A DNA stretch of 64,000 nucleotides from JBCFAY01 sp038562375 (GCA_038562375.1 JBCFAY010000001.1:124001-188000), one strand, 5' to 3'; counted from the stretch's first letter, positions 17,301 to 25,838 are shown. Program-made: numbers and translations. The notes: a model not told the origin generated them from the letters alone.

Positions 17301-18897
17301 CGGTGGCATTTTGGGGATCGACCCCTTTTGGGTATACCAGTATCCGGTAGTCGATGCCCGCCGGTGCGCGAACCTTGTCAACCCCCTGCGTCGTATCCTC
17401 GATGTAACCGCCGACCCGCCCGATCTTGATAAAGGCCTCCTCAATGTTGACCTTATATCCGCCCGTGTCCATCTGCCGCTTGTGCAGCAGGGAGGGTGTC
17501 CAATGGATCAAATTCACCGTCTTTCCGATGATGGTGATATACACCTGCAGGATCGCGTGAAGGTCGATGTCCAGCATCGAAGCATCCGCCGTAACCCTCA
17601 ATCCGACGCCGGCAAAAGCCCCCGCGCCGATGAGGTCCAAGCCGCAAATGGAAATATCGAGCTTCGGGCCCAATTTCACATATCCGTTGATCTCTCCGGC
17701 AATATCGACGTCGCCGTCTTTTTTAAACTCCTTCTCAAAAACGCCTTTCACGGATACGGGAGCGCCAAAGAACGTTTTGCCCCGCACGCCCATCCTTGCC
17801 GACGTGTACTCCCGCGCGTCGGCTTCAATCCGGATGTTGCCATCAATCCCCACAATGAGGAAAAGCCCGCCGCTCACGCTCCCAATCCCGAAGGGGATGT
17901 CGATGCCATACAGGGGGATTCGGATTTCTTCCTGAATCGTGCCCTGTACTTCGGCAACCAGATAAAACTCCTCGGCCACGTCCATGATGAGGTGATAGCC
18001 CTTGAACGCCGAATATCTTGCGTCCACATTGATATTGCTGATGCCAAGGCCGCCGCTCAGCCGGATCGTGAGCTTCTTGCCGCCGCTTCCTGTCGCTACC
18101 AGCTCGGTGTCCGTGAACTGGAGCGTAATCAGCCTGTTTTTTTCATCTTTCAGGTATTTGAAATCCTTGAGCGCGTCGCCGAAAGCCATAGGTTTGATCG
18201 CCGTGTCAGGAACCACACAGTCTTCCACACCAGGGGCAAAGCCCGTGATGTTCCCGCGCGTCAGGCTGACGGTCTCGCCGTCTGTGCCGCCCAGGGAGAA
18301 GTCTTTGAACACCTCGTTTACCTGCGGCTGTTCGATCATGTATGTATTTTCAAGCGCTTTTGCCTGTGTATCAAGATTGGCGTCTCCGTAGCCATTGGCA
18401 AACGCGGCACTTGAGCCTATTTTAAATGAGGTGCCTGCCTGTAAGTCAACCACGATCGTGCCGGGCTCGGCCTTTCGCCCCTCCTGCGCCAAAGCGGAAT
18501 CCAGAATATCCTGTTTGATATATCCGCCATCACGAATGGTCCTTTCCGGGCGTTTTTCCTGAATGGCACTGCCCGCAATCAATTGACCGGCGGAGGCAAT
18601 TTTGTCCGAAATCGTGCTGCCCTCCAGCATGACAACGCCGTCGGCCAGTTCATATGAAACTTCCTTGAAGGTTGCGGGTGCGTCGCCTGCCGCCAGGGTT
18701 TCCCACTTCCCGTTCGAAGGAAGGAACTCGAAGTCAAATCCGGGAACGGCGGGCAAGTTTTGAATACCCGCCGTTGTATATTCGAGTGTGGAAAGTCCCG
18801 GTATGGACGACTCCGCTGAAGCGGCGGCCAGTGTCCCTGTCGGCAGAATTGTTATAAGCAGACAAAAGATCAGCAGCGCGGATAAGAACCGTTTCAT
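14377..18897 (-). CDS. Very large cell-surface protein with putative-Ig (He_PIG-like) repeats and C-terminal membrane anchor
   Basis: A 1506-residue exported protein. Residues 1-25 form a signal peptide (basic start, LLIFCLLITILP core). Residues 250-470 are rich in alternating beta pattern and glycine. Two putative-Ig modules lie at about 880-955 and 1022-1109; each has the motif pattern I-D-P-x-T-G-x-I/L-T-V followed by Y-S-F-x-V/I-R. A hydrophobic helix near 1472-1496 (VIIGLGAVGLAVAVWVFL) with a basic tail anchors the C-terminus; there is no LPXTG. The likely role is adhesion or surface structure, without recognised enzymatic domains. It lies just inside the integrase/tRNA-Leu debris and is transcribed alone, with its own terminator. 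Confidence 0.8.
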   Translation of the reverse strand: MKRFLSALLIFCLLITILPTGTLAAASAESSIPGLSTLEYTTAGIQNLPAVPGFDFEFLPSNGKWETLAAGDAPATFKEVSYELADGVVMLEGSTISDKIASAGQLIAGSAIQEKRPERTIRDGGYIKQDILDSALAQEGRKAEPGTIVVDLQAGTSFKIGSSAAFANGYGDANLDTQAKALENTYMIEQPQVNEVFKDFSLGGTDGETVSLTRGNITGFAPGVEDCVVPDTAIKPMAFGDALKDFKYLKDEKNRLITLQFTDTELVATGSGGKKLTIRLSGGLGISNINVDARYSAFKGYHLIMDVAEEFYLVAEVQGTIQEEIRIPLYGIDIPFGIGSVSGGLFLIVGIDGNIRIEADAREYTSARMGVRGKTFFGAPVSVKGVFEKEFKKDGDVDIAGEINGYVKLGPKLDISICGLDLIGAGAFAGVGLRVTADASMLDIDLHAILQVYITIIGKTVNLIHWTPSLLHKRQMDTGGYKVNIEEAFIKIGRVGGYIEDTTQGVDKVRAPAGIDYRILVYPKGVDPQNATESDLRIYPQEGWLQLSDEGEFFYEEPETLLKGGEQVAIEFIVNGDAFKSDPVPALFPFDKVAISEADYFNDSVTGSVAPRKVIDYSKQQVAKPGDPADPPEEQYELKYYSGSLLHLQGLSGYMFTIASKTPLEHGVYMPLALGGMAAVKTDEYGNFDSRNPLMLPDGEYDPVFNGVLQIRPGAVVEGGGKFDYSKNKNISAVKASFDVLEHTSSHTILINPTHPLTVARTLSFVEDSYKTYNEGERIVSQMQFDETMTIVNGGGTRAVTQEEVTAFLEEGWTTQDVIGFKGGKFLGDNDDAQIISHTVSGDHFTVTPVLDDNGSPTSSVMVSNRVIVEWVWQEHPLPTKITSDSHAAVSTGGSFQAECNGIRPLRWSLQGAPEGITIDPATGNITVAAGVKAQDYSFTVRLEQDPEYFQTERLKALPMSNETYSFGFNKTSLQLILDFVMKNADNPGMNGEPPINYIGHDPAPPDEQLFTLTVTQARTAPVIAEEEHGYVFTKLINGGDLTVPIHAAGSAPIVWSLEQKSERYFIPEEVVIDPVTGVLTVKEGIEAGDYSFVIRAENDVGFDTQECALSVVSFVRPPRLPGLSAPSGGFGQIMYLAASSGVTAQQPIQPPANSTTIRVDHIKDRYTYDRNHINGAEFIRWNSVFKLNIEGSPEEIVFAPEAQKCDSYHIYIDMSDPSLQTIVTDMGKRIQDIKNAREYLGEYLQQQTDQYVTNPWKEGAAQLPGLQTQIAPFDFAGVSVLAESTLLNYGATVDAIASKKGGAHSVELGGANGTSVTGKFFGALQQNPAASIAFLQEEAVITFKGSDVKNATEDAMFDFGFVAGAEHGEQMKAAVPDGQSVFVYSFLGHGELPGVATFAITTDIAEGTQVNVYKYDAAANGFSLIAGNISVGVGGVVTYKNDTMSEYLITTKTIDGAQVSDMAGQQGFAANNPWLPAVIIGLGAVGLAVAVWVFLRRRKRAQKVQ

Positions 18898-19125
18898 GCT
18901 TTCTCCCCCTCGTCGGATGGTTAATTTGTGTTTACTGCATATCCAATAATCAGTTCATCGCCATATGTATATTCCAGCGTCGAAAAGGCCGACGAGGCAC
19001 CAGGACTTTGCGGTACCACATTAAGCCCGGCGTACAGATTACCAGCATAAAAACAAGTGCTTTTTTCTGGGCTTACCTCCAATCCGGCTACACGCCGATT
19101 ATCCGAAACCCGCACTTGATTACAT

Positions 19126-19740
19126 CTATTTCTCTATGCGCTCGAATACAAAATCCACATGGTTCGATAATTTCTGAATCACAGTTGAAATATCGTGATC
19201 TTCCCGGATTGCGGCCGGCAGATCAAAGATGATACCAAGGAAACCATAATTTAATTCTTCCGCCGCTATTTTCAAGTCTATATCATTTCGTATTTTCTCT
19301 TTCGCGGACATGGCTTTCAGTATTTCCTCATAATAGTGCGCTGGTTCTTTCAGCATGAATCCCTTGACGAAGCCCCTGGCCCGTTGATTGATATATTGCT
19401 CCATGAATATGATGGCGGCGATTTTGTCGATTCTAGGATTTCTATTTTTCCCATACTTGATGAAGATCAGTCTGAACACTTCTCTGGGAGCCATATATTC
19501 GATTTCATATTCAAGCTCCGATGTGTCCGGCCTTTGCTCCCGCATGCCTTCCTGAAAACAATCGAATATGCAGTTTAAGATTTCTTCTTTGTTTTTGAAA
19601 TGATTATAGATAGAGCTTTCCTTTATTCCCGCTCCCTCGGCGATTTTTCTGACGGATACACCGTTATAACCCCGTTTGGAAAACAAGTCCACCGCAACAT
19701 CAAATATCTTTTCTTTTGTTCCGGTTAAGTCCAGCATCAT
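19126..19740 (-). CDS. TetR/AcrR family transcriptional regulator
   Basis: A 204-residue repressor-type protein. The N-terminal HTH is clear: KIFDVAVDLFSKRGYNGVS, VRKIAEGAGIKESSIYNHF and KNKEEIL, the standard TetR recognition-helix arrangement at residues 10-60. The C-terminal ligand domain is not assignable. The promoter region carries a perfect 15-bp inverted repeat (19751-19765 and 19792-19806), a likely operator for autoregulation. The nearest gene downstream on the same strand is the large surface protein (229 bases away), which is a plausible target. The start is one of two adjacent ATG codons. Confidence 0.88.
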   Translation of the reverse strand: MMLDLTGTKEKIFDVAVDLFSKRGYNGVSVRKIAEGAGIKESSIYNHFKNKEEILNCIFDCFQEGMREQRPDTSELEYEIEYMAPREVFRLIFIKYGKNRNPRIDKIAAIIFMEQYINQRARGFVKGFMLKEPAHYYEEILKAMSAKEKIRNDIDLKIAAEELNYGFLGIIFDLPAAIREDHDISTVIQKLSNHVDFVFERIEK

Positions 19741-19750
19741 TTAGCGCCCC

Positions 19751-19806
19751 TTTAACTAACATATGATATTATTTACCCTATATTATACCAACATATGTTA
19801 GTTAAA
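19751..19806. promoter_or_regulatory. Long inverted-repeat operator upstream of the TetR gene
   Basis: Arms TTTAACTAACATATG (19751-19765) and CATATGTTAGTTAAA (19792-19806) are perfect complements, 15 bp each, spaced 26 bases apart across an AT-rich centre that contains likely promoter elements. Each arm contains CATATG. This fits a pair of TetR-type half-sites flanking the promoter. Confidence 0.65.
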
Positions 19807-19891
19807 TAAAGAGTATTTCAAAGATTTAATAGGGGATTCACGTGCATGGAATCCCCTGATGAACGGGTTGCGCCCGTCCTTGACGCGGCCC

Positions 19892-20119
19892 CTACCCGCA
19901 TTTTTTGCAGCCAAGGATCTCATACGTTGAGTTGAAAAGCGCGTTCCCATGACCCGGAAACGCGCTTTCGCCATACTCATCGTATTCATTTATCCAGCGG
20001 CGCAACGTTGCGTCGCTGATGCCCAGTTCTTTGGCAACGTCATTAATAGACTGTCCTGCGCTTTGTCCGTATTTTACGGCTGCCATTTTGAATTGCTTGT
20101 CGTATACTGCTCGCTTCAT
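19892..20119 (-). pseudogene. IS3-family transposase OrfA, truncated
   Basis: The minus strand encodes a 75-residue product beginning MKRAVYDKQFKMAAVKYG and containing ELGISDATLRRWINEYDEYG, the HTH of IS3/IS911-type OrfA. The typical leucine-zipper end and all of OrfB are missing; after AFPGHGNA the frame turns into unrelated sequence. Downstream to about 19810 is probably decayed IS sequence. Upstream (20130-20220) a tandem TTGGTCTAATTC repeat may be part of the original end of the element. Confidence 0.75.
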
Positions 20120-20280
20120 AACAATCTGACCACCTTTTCATTCGCTCTTAACTTGGTGTCCAGATTATCATACCACTTCAATTTCTCGGTCTAATTCTTG
20201 GTCTAATTCTTAGGGTTCAGTTCAAATGATGCCGCCCTTTTATGCCGTGCGATGGCTGAATTATACTTATTGCTTTTCGG

Positions 20281-21540
20281 TCACTTTGCCGCATCAATGC
20301 ATGAGACAGTGTTCTTTTCAGTACTGGATACGACGCGTCCTCCAAATATTACAATCCGTTTTGTACCTTGGCTAAGAAGCGTTTCCTGCAAATCCGGCGT
20401 ATCAAAAATCACGAGATCCGCACGACAGCCTTTTTCTATTCCATACCCGTCAAGAATCATTGCCTTTGCAGCATTATACGTTCCCATACGATATACGTCG
20501 TTAAATTCCTGAATGCGGGAAGCCTGTATAAGCTGCGCCGTCAGAAGGCATTCCTCCAGCATATTGCCGTTGCCATAGGGACGAAAAGGATCTCGTATGT
20601 TGTCCGACGCAATTGCCACATTGACGCCGGCCGCCATAAACTCCTTTATCGTGGTAATTCCTCTACGGATCGGCTGCGCATCGTTTCTACCCATTAGGAA
20701 CAGGTTGCACGATGGAAGAGAAATGATGTTCAGCTCCGCCTTGTGGCATTTTTCAATAACGCGATTTCTTGTCGCTTCGTCCACTGCGTTCATTGCAGTG
20801 CAATGCCCGCAACTGACCTTGCCTGTGAAGCCGTACTGCAACGTTAAATCGGCAATTGTTTCAAGGCAATGGACATCCGGCGCATCGGATTCATCTACAT
20901 GCAGGTCGATGGGCAGGGCGAATTTCTCCGCTATTGCAAATAGGCGCATTAATATTTTTTCGTTTTCAGCATGCGTATTGAAAAAAGGCGCCCCTCCGAC
21001 GAAATCCGCCAGCCCTTCATTTAGAACATTCTCGAGGTCGCCAAAACCATACCGGTTTGCATCTCGATCCGGAAAATTGGGCAAAACGGTAATTTGCAGA
21101 CGGATGACGTCTTTGAGCTCTTGTTTTAGCTCATTGAGCGCTTCGATACCGGCCATACCTGTTGTTTCGTCGATATTAGCGTGGGAGCGTGCGCTTGTGG
21201 TGCCGTTTGCCACTGCCGAGCGCGCAAGGCGCATAGCGCGACCTTTAATATCGCGTTTGAGCTCTTCCTTTGTTAATGCGTTGCAATAGTCTTGAAACCT
21301 TCGGATTGCTTCGTCCAAGCTGCAGGACTCATCGGTGTTCATCGTAAACACTTTATCCCAATGCATATGACTGTCCACAAACCCCGGAGCTATGAAGCAA
21401 TTGGCTGCATCGATGCATTCTTTGGCTGCTTCCCTCGCAATATTCTGTTCTATTTGAACAATGCGGCCTTCCTTTATTGCAATATCCATACAACTGCTCA
21501 TACCGTATGGCACGCAATTTTTTATCAGAAGATCAAACAT
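20281..21540 (-). CDS. Cytosine-deaminase-like amidohydrolase
   Basis: A 419-residue metal-dependent deaminase/hydrolase of the cytosine deaminase (CodA) subgroup of the amidohydrolase superfamily. Visible metal and catalytic motifs are HMHWDK near residue 57, LHVDESD near 208, SCGHC near 240 and ASDNIRDPFRPYGNGNMLE near 305; all follow the CodA order. The start at 21540 is set by AGGAGGAAAAG. It is the last gene of the PucR-linked operon, 10 bases after the MtmB-like gene. Candidate substrates are cytosine-like or creatinine-like rings; other members of this subgroup act on triazines and creatinine. The precise substrate is inferred from context as an N-methylated heterocycle. Confidence 0.82.
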   Translation of the reverse strand: MFDLLIKNCVPYGMSSCMDIAIKEGRIVQIEQNIAREAAKECIDAANCFIAPGFVDSHMHWDKVFTMNTDESCSLDEAIRRFQDYCNALTKEELKRDIKGRAMRLARSAVANGTTSARSHANIDETTGMAGIEALNELKQELKDVIRLQITVLPNFPDRDANRYGFGDLENVLNEGLADFVGGAPFFNTHAENEKILMRLFAIAEKFALPIDLHVDESDAPDVHCLETIADLTLQYGFTGKVSCGHCTAMNAVDEATRNRVIEKCHKAELNIISLPSCNLFLMGRNDAQPIRRGITTIKEFMAAGVNVAIASDNIRDPFRPYGNGNMLEECLLTAQLIQASRIQEFNDVYRMGTYNAAKAMILDGYGIEKGCRADLVIFDTPDLQETLLSQGTKRIVIFGGRVVSSTEKNTVSCIDAAK

Positions 21541-21550
21541 CTTTTCCTCC

Positions 21551-22954
21551 TTATAATACCTGGTATTTTTCAAGGGGCATCCCAAGATCGATCATTTCCT
21601 TTTCGATGGTCTTGTATAGCTGAAGATACTCCGGCGTGGGTTCCAGCGTTGTAAAGTTAAAGCATTCGTTGCAGGGAAGCCCGCGGGACGGCTTTGCCAG
21701 GTTATCCTGATATTTGGGCAGAATAGCTTTTGCAAACTCGTTGGCGGCTTTTCTTGTCATGCCCGCGCAAGACTTAAATACCTGAGCGCACCACCATGTT
21801 TCTACCGGCGTTATATAGTTCACATAGCGTCCGCCCGCCGTGCGCGGAAGCGTTGACTTCGCAGCGCCGGAAACGCTCAGATTCATGAGCCCAACTGCGG
21901 ATTCGTAGAACAAATCCTTTGTCATGGGTCCGCTGATCTGATTTGTGATGCGATCCGCCATAATAGACGTATTTCTTGCGGTTGCCTGCGTCGCGATGCT
22001 GTTTCCCCACTGCGCCCTGGGAAGGGTGTTGCACGCTTTTTGGATATCGAAAACGTTGCCGTTTGAATTATCCGCCCTCAGAATTGTCGTAACCAGGATA
22101 TCATTTGCGATCCCGACGAGAATCGCACCTTCGACCGATCCCGCATAGCCCCCGATGTTGGAAGGCCCGCCTGCATGAATCCAGTGACCATAGTTGATCG
22201 CGCTGATCACCTTGTGGAAAGTACCAAAGGTAACCTTCATTTCGGAGGGTATGAGGCAGTGACTCAGCGGGCGCGTCCCGGCATATGCCGCGACACCGGA
22301 AAGGAATCCATACTCCGTCACGGCATTATTAACGCTAAATGTCGTCATCGTCTCGCGGTCAATAATCTTCAGCGCGTGGCGCTTAAGCTCATTCTCATAG
22401 AAGCAGAGCCATGTTTCGTAGGGCGTCCCGCTGCGTACATTCCTGCCGGATGCCTTTTCAATGGTAGGCCCGCCAAGAATATCCAACAATTTTCGATATT
22501 TTGCGATCCCTGCCTGCAGGCCGACGACATAAGCCTCGTCTACCATGATGGATAAAGGTCCGGATGCGATCGGCGGATATGGATCTTCAGGGCGGCGCGG
22601 TCTCATAACCACTTCGTCACGGCCTGTACCAAAATGAACCTCTTTCGGCAAGAGAGAAAGCGCCAGTTTTATCTCGTTTTCATCGACTTTGATCACCCGT
22701 TCCGTGTCTTCACAATAAAGACCCAAAGCCAAAGCAAGCTCATAACCCGCCTTAAAGAAGGTATCTGCCAATTCATCGTCGAAATTTATAATGACGCTCG
22801 GATCGTAGGTGTTTGCAAGACCATATTTCTTCAATATGCCTTTTATTGCGGTTGGGAGTACTTTTATATCCCATTCTTTCACCGTATACAACGGCCCGGA
22901 ATACGCTTTGTCCAGGCTTTTAAGGATTGCTTCCATTCTTTCACTTGCCGGCAT
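21551..22954 (-). CDS. MtmB-family (monomethylamine-type) corrinoid methyltransferase lacking pyrrolysine
   Basis: A 467-residue protein related to monomethylamine:corrinoid methyltransferase MtmB. Matching segments include KAGYELALALGLYCEDTERV (about 68-87), VHFGTGRDEVVMRPR (106-120), SGTPYE (175-180) and GGYAGSVEGA. In archaeal MtmB a UAG codon encodes pyrrolysine near residue 202. Here the frame is open throughout and the aligned place (about 206, in TTFSVNN) is sense, so the catalytic chemistry must differ. AGGAGG-type site (GGAGGAA) precedes the ATG. It is directly next to a cognate corrinoid protein gene (22-base gap). It should transfer a methyl group from an unknown, probably N-methylated, substrate to cobalamin. 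Confidence 0.82.
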   Translation of the reverse strand: MPASERMEAILKSLDKAYSGPLYTVKEWDIKVLPTAIKGILKKYGLANTYDPSVIINFDDELADTFFKAGYELALALGLYCEDTERVIKVDENEIKLALSLLPKEVHFGTGRDEVVMRPRRPEDPYPPIASGPLSIMVDEAYVVGLQAGIAKYRKLLDILGGPTIEKASGRNVRSGTPYETWLCFYENELKRHALKIIDRETMTTFSVNNAVTEYGFLSGVAAYAGTRPLSHCLIPSEMKVTFGTFHKVISAINYGHWIHAGGPSNIGGYAGSVEGAILVGIANDILVTTILRADNSNGNVFDIQKACNTLPRAQWGNSIATQATARNTSIMADRITNQISGPMTKDLFYESAVGLMNLSVSGAAKSTLPRTAGGRYVNYITPVETWWCAQVFKSCAGMTRKAANEFAKAILPKYQDNLAKPSRGLPCNECFNFTTLEPTPEYLQLYKTIEKEMIDLGMPLEKYQVL

Positions 22955-22976
22955 GTTCTATTCCTCCCCAGTTCTG

Positions 22977-23666
22977 TTATTTTTCTGAATCCACGAGAAT
23001 GATCTCGCCTTGTCCGCCAATTTTCCCTTGCATAATTTTTTTGCACAACTCCACAGCGTCAATTGCGCTTCTCGCCCAGCCGTCCGCCCGGATTGAGGCC
23101 GCGAATTCCGCTGTCACCGGGCCGCCGCCAATGATGACGTTCACCTTGTCGCGCATATTGCTATCCTCAAGATACTTGACTGTATCCGCCATAAAAGGCA
23201 ACGACGTGGTCAGAAGCGTGGAAACAGCCACGATATCCGCATGAACTTCTTTGCATTTTTCAATAAAAGCCTTTACGCTTACGTCTGTTCCCAGATTATG
23301 CACTTCAAATCCATTTACACTTAACAATGCTGCGACGACATTTTTTCCGATATCATGCACATCCCCTTTTGCCTGGCCTATGACAACGGTTCCGGCCTTG
23401 CTTGTCATAATTTCCTCGGGGCTCATATTGCCCATGATCTCTTCCATCACCGCGCTCATCGCATCTCCTGCAATAACAAGCTCCGGTAAAAAGGCATCGC
23501 CGACATTATACCGCTCACCAACCAAATCCATGCCTTTCGCTGCGCCTTCGTTCAAAACGGTCAGAGGTGGAATCCCTGCACCGATAGCGGCCTTAACCAG
23601 TTCCATGGCCACATCTTCTTCACCGTCGGCGACCGCAAATTTAATCTTCTCCAATATTTCTGACAT
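22977..23666 (-). CDS. Methyltransferase corrinoid protein (MtbC/MttC type)
   Basis: A 229-residue cobalamin-binding carrier that accepts the methyl group from the adjacent methyltransferase. Residues 1-90 form the helical cap domain (AKGMDLVGERY, FLPELVIAGDAM). Residues 91-215 are the B12-binding fold with KGDVHDIGKNVV, in which His104 would be the lower cobalt ligand, then STLLTTSLPFM and IIGGGPV. The start follows AGGAGG. It precedes the MtmB-like gene. No methyl-acceptor enzyme (MtbA-like) or RamA-type activator is in the window, so those partners must be elsewhere. Confidence 0.92.
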   Translation of the reverse strand: MSEILEKIKFAVADGEEDVAMELVKAAIGAGIPPLTVLNEGAAKGMDLVGERYNVGDAFLPELVIAGDAMSAVMEEIMGNMSPEEIMTSKAGTVVIGQAKGDVHDIGKNVVAALLSVNGFEVHNLGTDVSVKAFIEKCKEVHADIVAVSTLLTTSLPFMADTVKYLEDSNMRDKVNVIIGGGPVTAEFAASIRADGWARSAIDAVELCKKIMQGKIGGQGEIILVDSEK

Positions 23667-23798
23667 TAAGAAACACCTCCTGGGTTAATTATCCAATATT
23701 AAAATTATTAAGTCTTTGTCAGGGGATCCAAATCATATATGTATTTTTTGTAATATCGGCTTTATCGCATTTCCAAATTGCATCCCAAGGTCGCTCAC

Positions 23799-23834
23799 CA
23801 TAAGCCGGGAGTATTCTCATACTCCCGGCTTATG
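23799..23834. terminator. Strong symmetric stem-loop between importer and methyltransferase genes
   Basis: A perfect 16-bp stem (23799-23814 with 23819-23834, TCTC loop) lies just beyond the substrate-binding protein stop. No T-run follows on the minus strand, so partial termination or mRNA 3'-end protection is more likely than full termination. It would allow high expression of the binding protein relative to the downstream enzymes. Confidence 0.65.
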
Positions 23835-23848
23835 CATACCTCAGCCGT

Positions 23849-24892
23849 TCATGGCCCTACGTAATCGGATACATCCTCATACTCATTGGGAACATGGATC
23901 TCTCCCGAAAGGATTTTTTGGATTGTTTCTTCCGCCTTATCGTAGACGTCCGCTGGAATGATCGACTTCATATCCTCATTCCAGAAATACGTGATGGCTT
24001 TTTCTTTGAAACCGAAGAACAGAATGCCTTTTGCCGTACCGGACATACAGGCCTCCACAGCGCTGGTATACGCGGCCTTGAAGTCGACCAGATATGCGAA
24101 CGGGACGCTCTTTGGCGATGTTTCGATATAGTTTGCATTGCCGCCAAACGCATAGATTCCTTGTTCTTCCGCCGCTTTGAGCGTGCCGAGTGTCGCCGCC
24201 GCCGCATTTGCGTATACGATGTCCGCTTTAGATCCCGTGATCTGGTTCATTGTGGTTTCATAAGCTTCACCGGTATCTATGTTCGTCAGTACCGCCGACA
24301 CGCCTTGAATTGCAGGATCCACGCTCTGCGCGCCGAGCAGGAAGGCCCGTGTCTGCTTGGTAACGGCCGGGAAGTCGGCGCTTGCTACCAACCCGACGAC
24401 CTTGGTTTTTGACAGCATTCCCCCTACAACGCCCGCAACGTATGCACCCTGTTCCCCAAGCACATTAATTGGGAACTGGTTATCTGTTACGACCGTGCCG
24501 CCGCTGGTAATAAAGAAGGTGTCCGGATAATCGCCGCTGATCTCTTCAAAAGGAGTTGAATACTCCGCACCGTGCCCGATAATGATTTTGTACCCGTCCT
24601 CCGCCAGCTTTTCGCTTTCGCTCTTGATCGCTTCAGCGGTGGCGACCTCAAGAATCGTCGTTTCATATCCGAATTTTTCTTCAACCCCCTTCATGCTTTC
24701 GGCCCCAAGCTGGTTGTATCCTCCATCCGTTGGGGAGCCGGGCAGCAAGATCGCTACTTTCACATTTTCGCCCTGCGATTGCGAAGGCGTATTGTCCTGC
24801 GATTGCGAAGGCGTATTCACTTGATTAGCGCAACCTGTAAAGCAGGCGATCATAAACAAACATGTCAAAATAATCGATGTGACCTTTTTCAT
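23849..24892 (-). CDS. BMP-family (nucleoside/purine type) ABC transporter substrate-binding lipoprotein
   Basis: A 347-residue lipoprotein of the Bmp/PnrA-like class. The signal and lipobox ACFTGC are followed by a repeat linker and then the binding domain: VAILLPGSPTDGGYNQLG, GHGAEYSTPFEEI, FAYLVDFKAAY. Known members bind purine nucleosides, and a few bind other heterocycles or riboflavin. The ATG at 24892 is set by AAGGAGGAAC. The gene is in the operon of two permeases and an ATPase of the same class. The ligand in this operon is probably the substrate of the downstream deaminase and methyltransferase. Confidence 0.88.
   Translation of the reverse strand: MKKVTSIILTCLFMIACFTGCANQVNTPSQSQDNTPSQSQGENVKVAILLPGSPTDGGYNQLGAESMKGVEEKFGYETTILEVATAEAIKSESEKLAEDGYKIIIGHGAEYSTPFEEISGDYPDTFFITSGGTVVTDNQFPINVLGEQGAYVAGVVGGMLSKTKVVGLVASADFPAVTKQTRAFLLGAQSVDPAIQGVSAVLTNIDTGEAYETTMNQITGSKADIVYANAAAATLGTLKAAEEQGIYAFGGNANYIETSPKSVPFAYLVDFKAAYTSAVEACMSGTAKGILFFGFKEKAITYFWNEDMKSIIPADVYDKAEETIQKILSGEIHVPNEYEDVSDYVGP
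24772..24817. repeat. 24-bp tandem repeat in the lipoprotein linker
   Basis: CCTGCGATTGCGAAGGCGTATT occurs twice with a 24-base period (24772-24793 and 24796-24817). It encodes a duplicated octapeptide DNTPSQSQ / ...NTPSQSQ in the linker between the lipidated cysteine and the binding domain. Slippage here would change tether length without shifting the frame. Confidence 0.8.
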
Positions 24893-24905
24893 ACTCGTTC
24901 CTCCT

Positions 24906-25832
24906 TCAAGATTTTTCATAGGGAATTCCTTTTGCGCTCGGCGATAGGACTTTGTTCTTGCTTACACTAAGCACAGCGACTACTGTGATTACGTAAGGCA
25001 GCATCATGATCAGATTCGCAGGAAAATCACCCCCCATATTTTGAACGCTCATTTGAACCGCATTTGCTGCGCCAAACAACACGGAACCGGCCAAAACACC
25101 CATTGGATGCCACTTGCCCAGGATCACCACAGCTAGAGCAATAAAGCCTTTTCCTACCGTCATATCGATCCCGAACGAATTTGACTGGGCGATCGAAAGA
25201 TACGCGCCCGACAACCCTATCATGAGCCCGCTAAAGAGTGTGCAGATATATCGGGTCATAATTACGTTAATGCCCAAGCTATCGGCCGCCTTTGGATGTT
25301 CGCCGACGGCGATAATCTTGATCCCGATGGATGTTTTTCGCATCAGTATCCAAATGGCAAACGTCATTAATATCCCAAGATAAACAATGAAGCTATGTTG
25401 AAAAAAAACCTTCCCAAGCAGCGGGATTTTATTGAGCAGCGGAATCGGAAGAATTGGAAAACTCTCAACGACAACGCCTGCCAGATTATTGGAATTATAA
25501 AACAGCATCCGAAACAATACGTTTGTCATACCGGCGCATAAAATATTCAGCGCCGCTCCCAAAACGGCTTGCTGAGCTTTAAACCGGATTGCCGCCACGG
25601 CAAAAAGTGCGGTAACCAAAATTCCCGTTGCCATACTTGCGAACATGCCGTACCAGTATGAGCCTAAATAATAGGTTGCCGTATAGGCTGCAAACGCTCC
25701 TGTCAACATAATGCCGTCGGCGCCGATATTCAAGATTCCGGCTCTCTCTGCAACCATCAACCCTAAGCCGGCAATCAGCAGGGGGGTGGCCATTCGGACG
25801 ACCGACGCGAGAAAATATGCAAATTGCTCCAT
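24906..25832 (-). CDS. BMP-type ABC transporter permease (NupQ/YufQ-like)
   Basis: A 308-residue integral membrane protein with about eight hydrophobic helices. The N-terminal motif LIAGLGLMVAERAGILNIGADGIML and later VGEHPKAADSLGIN are typical of the second permease of nucleoside-type (BMP) ABC importers. It lies 6 bases after the first permease and 14 bases before the binding protein. Together with the neighbouring permease it would form the membrane channel. Confidence 0.88.
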   Translation of the reverse strand: MEQFAYFLASVVRMATPLLIAGLGLMVAERAGILNIGADGIMLTGAFAAYTATYYLGSYWYGMFASMATGILVTALFAVAAIRFKAQQAVLGAALNILCAGMTNVLFRMLFYNSNNLAGVVVESFPILPIPLLNKIPLLGKVFFQHSFIVYLGILMTFAIWILMRKTSIGIKIIAVGEHPKAADSLGINVIMTRYICTLFSGLMIGLSGAYLSIAQSNSFGIDMTVGKGFIALAVVILGKWHPMGVLAGSVLFGAANAVQMSVQNMGGDFPANLIMMLPYVITVVAVLSVSKNKVLSPSAKGIPYEKS

Positions 25833-25838
25833 TAGGCG

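Noticed and set aside
18921..19115. A 64-codon minus-strand frame between the TetR gene and the large surface protein, with a segment AFSTLEYTYGDEL resembling GLSTLEYT in the surface protein.
   Set aside because: It has only a GTG start and no ribosome site. The likeness is 6-8 residues long. It may be debris of a duplicated 5' end, but the support is too weak for a gene call.
20281..21540. Calling the amidohydrolase a plain cytosine deaminase (codA).
   Set aside because: The metal motifs fit the subgroup, but several substrates are known in it, and the operon context points to something other than simple cytosine salvage.
21551..22954. Possibility that the MtmB-like gene contains a read-through amber (pyrrolysine) codon.
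   Set aside because: The frame is open from start to stop with no internal TAG.
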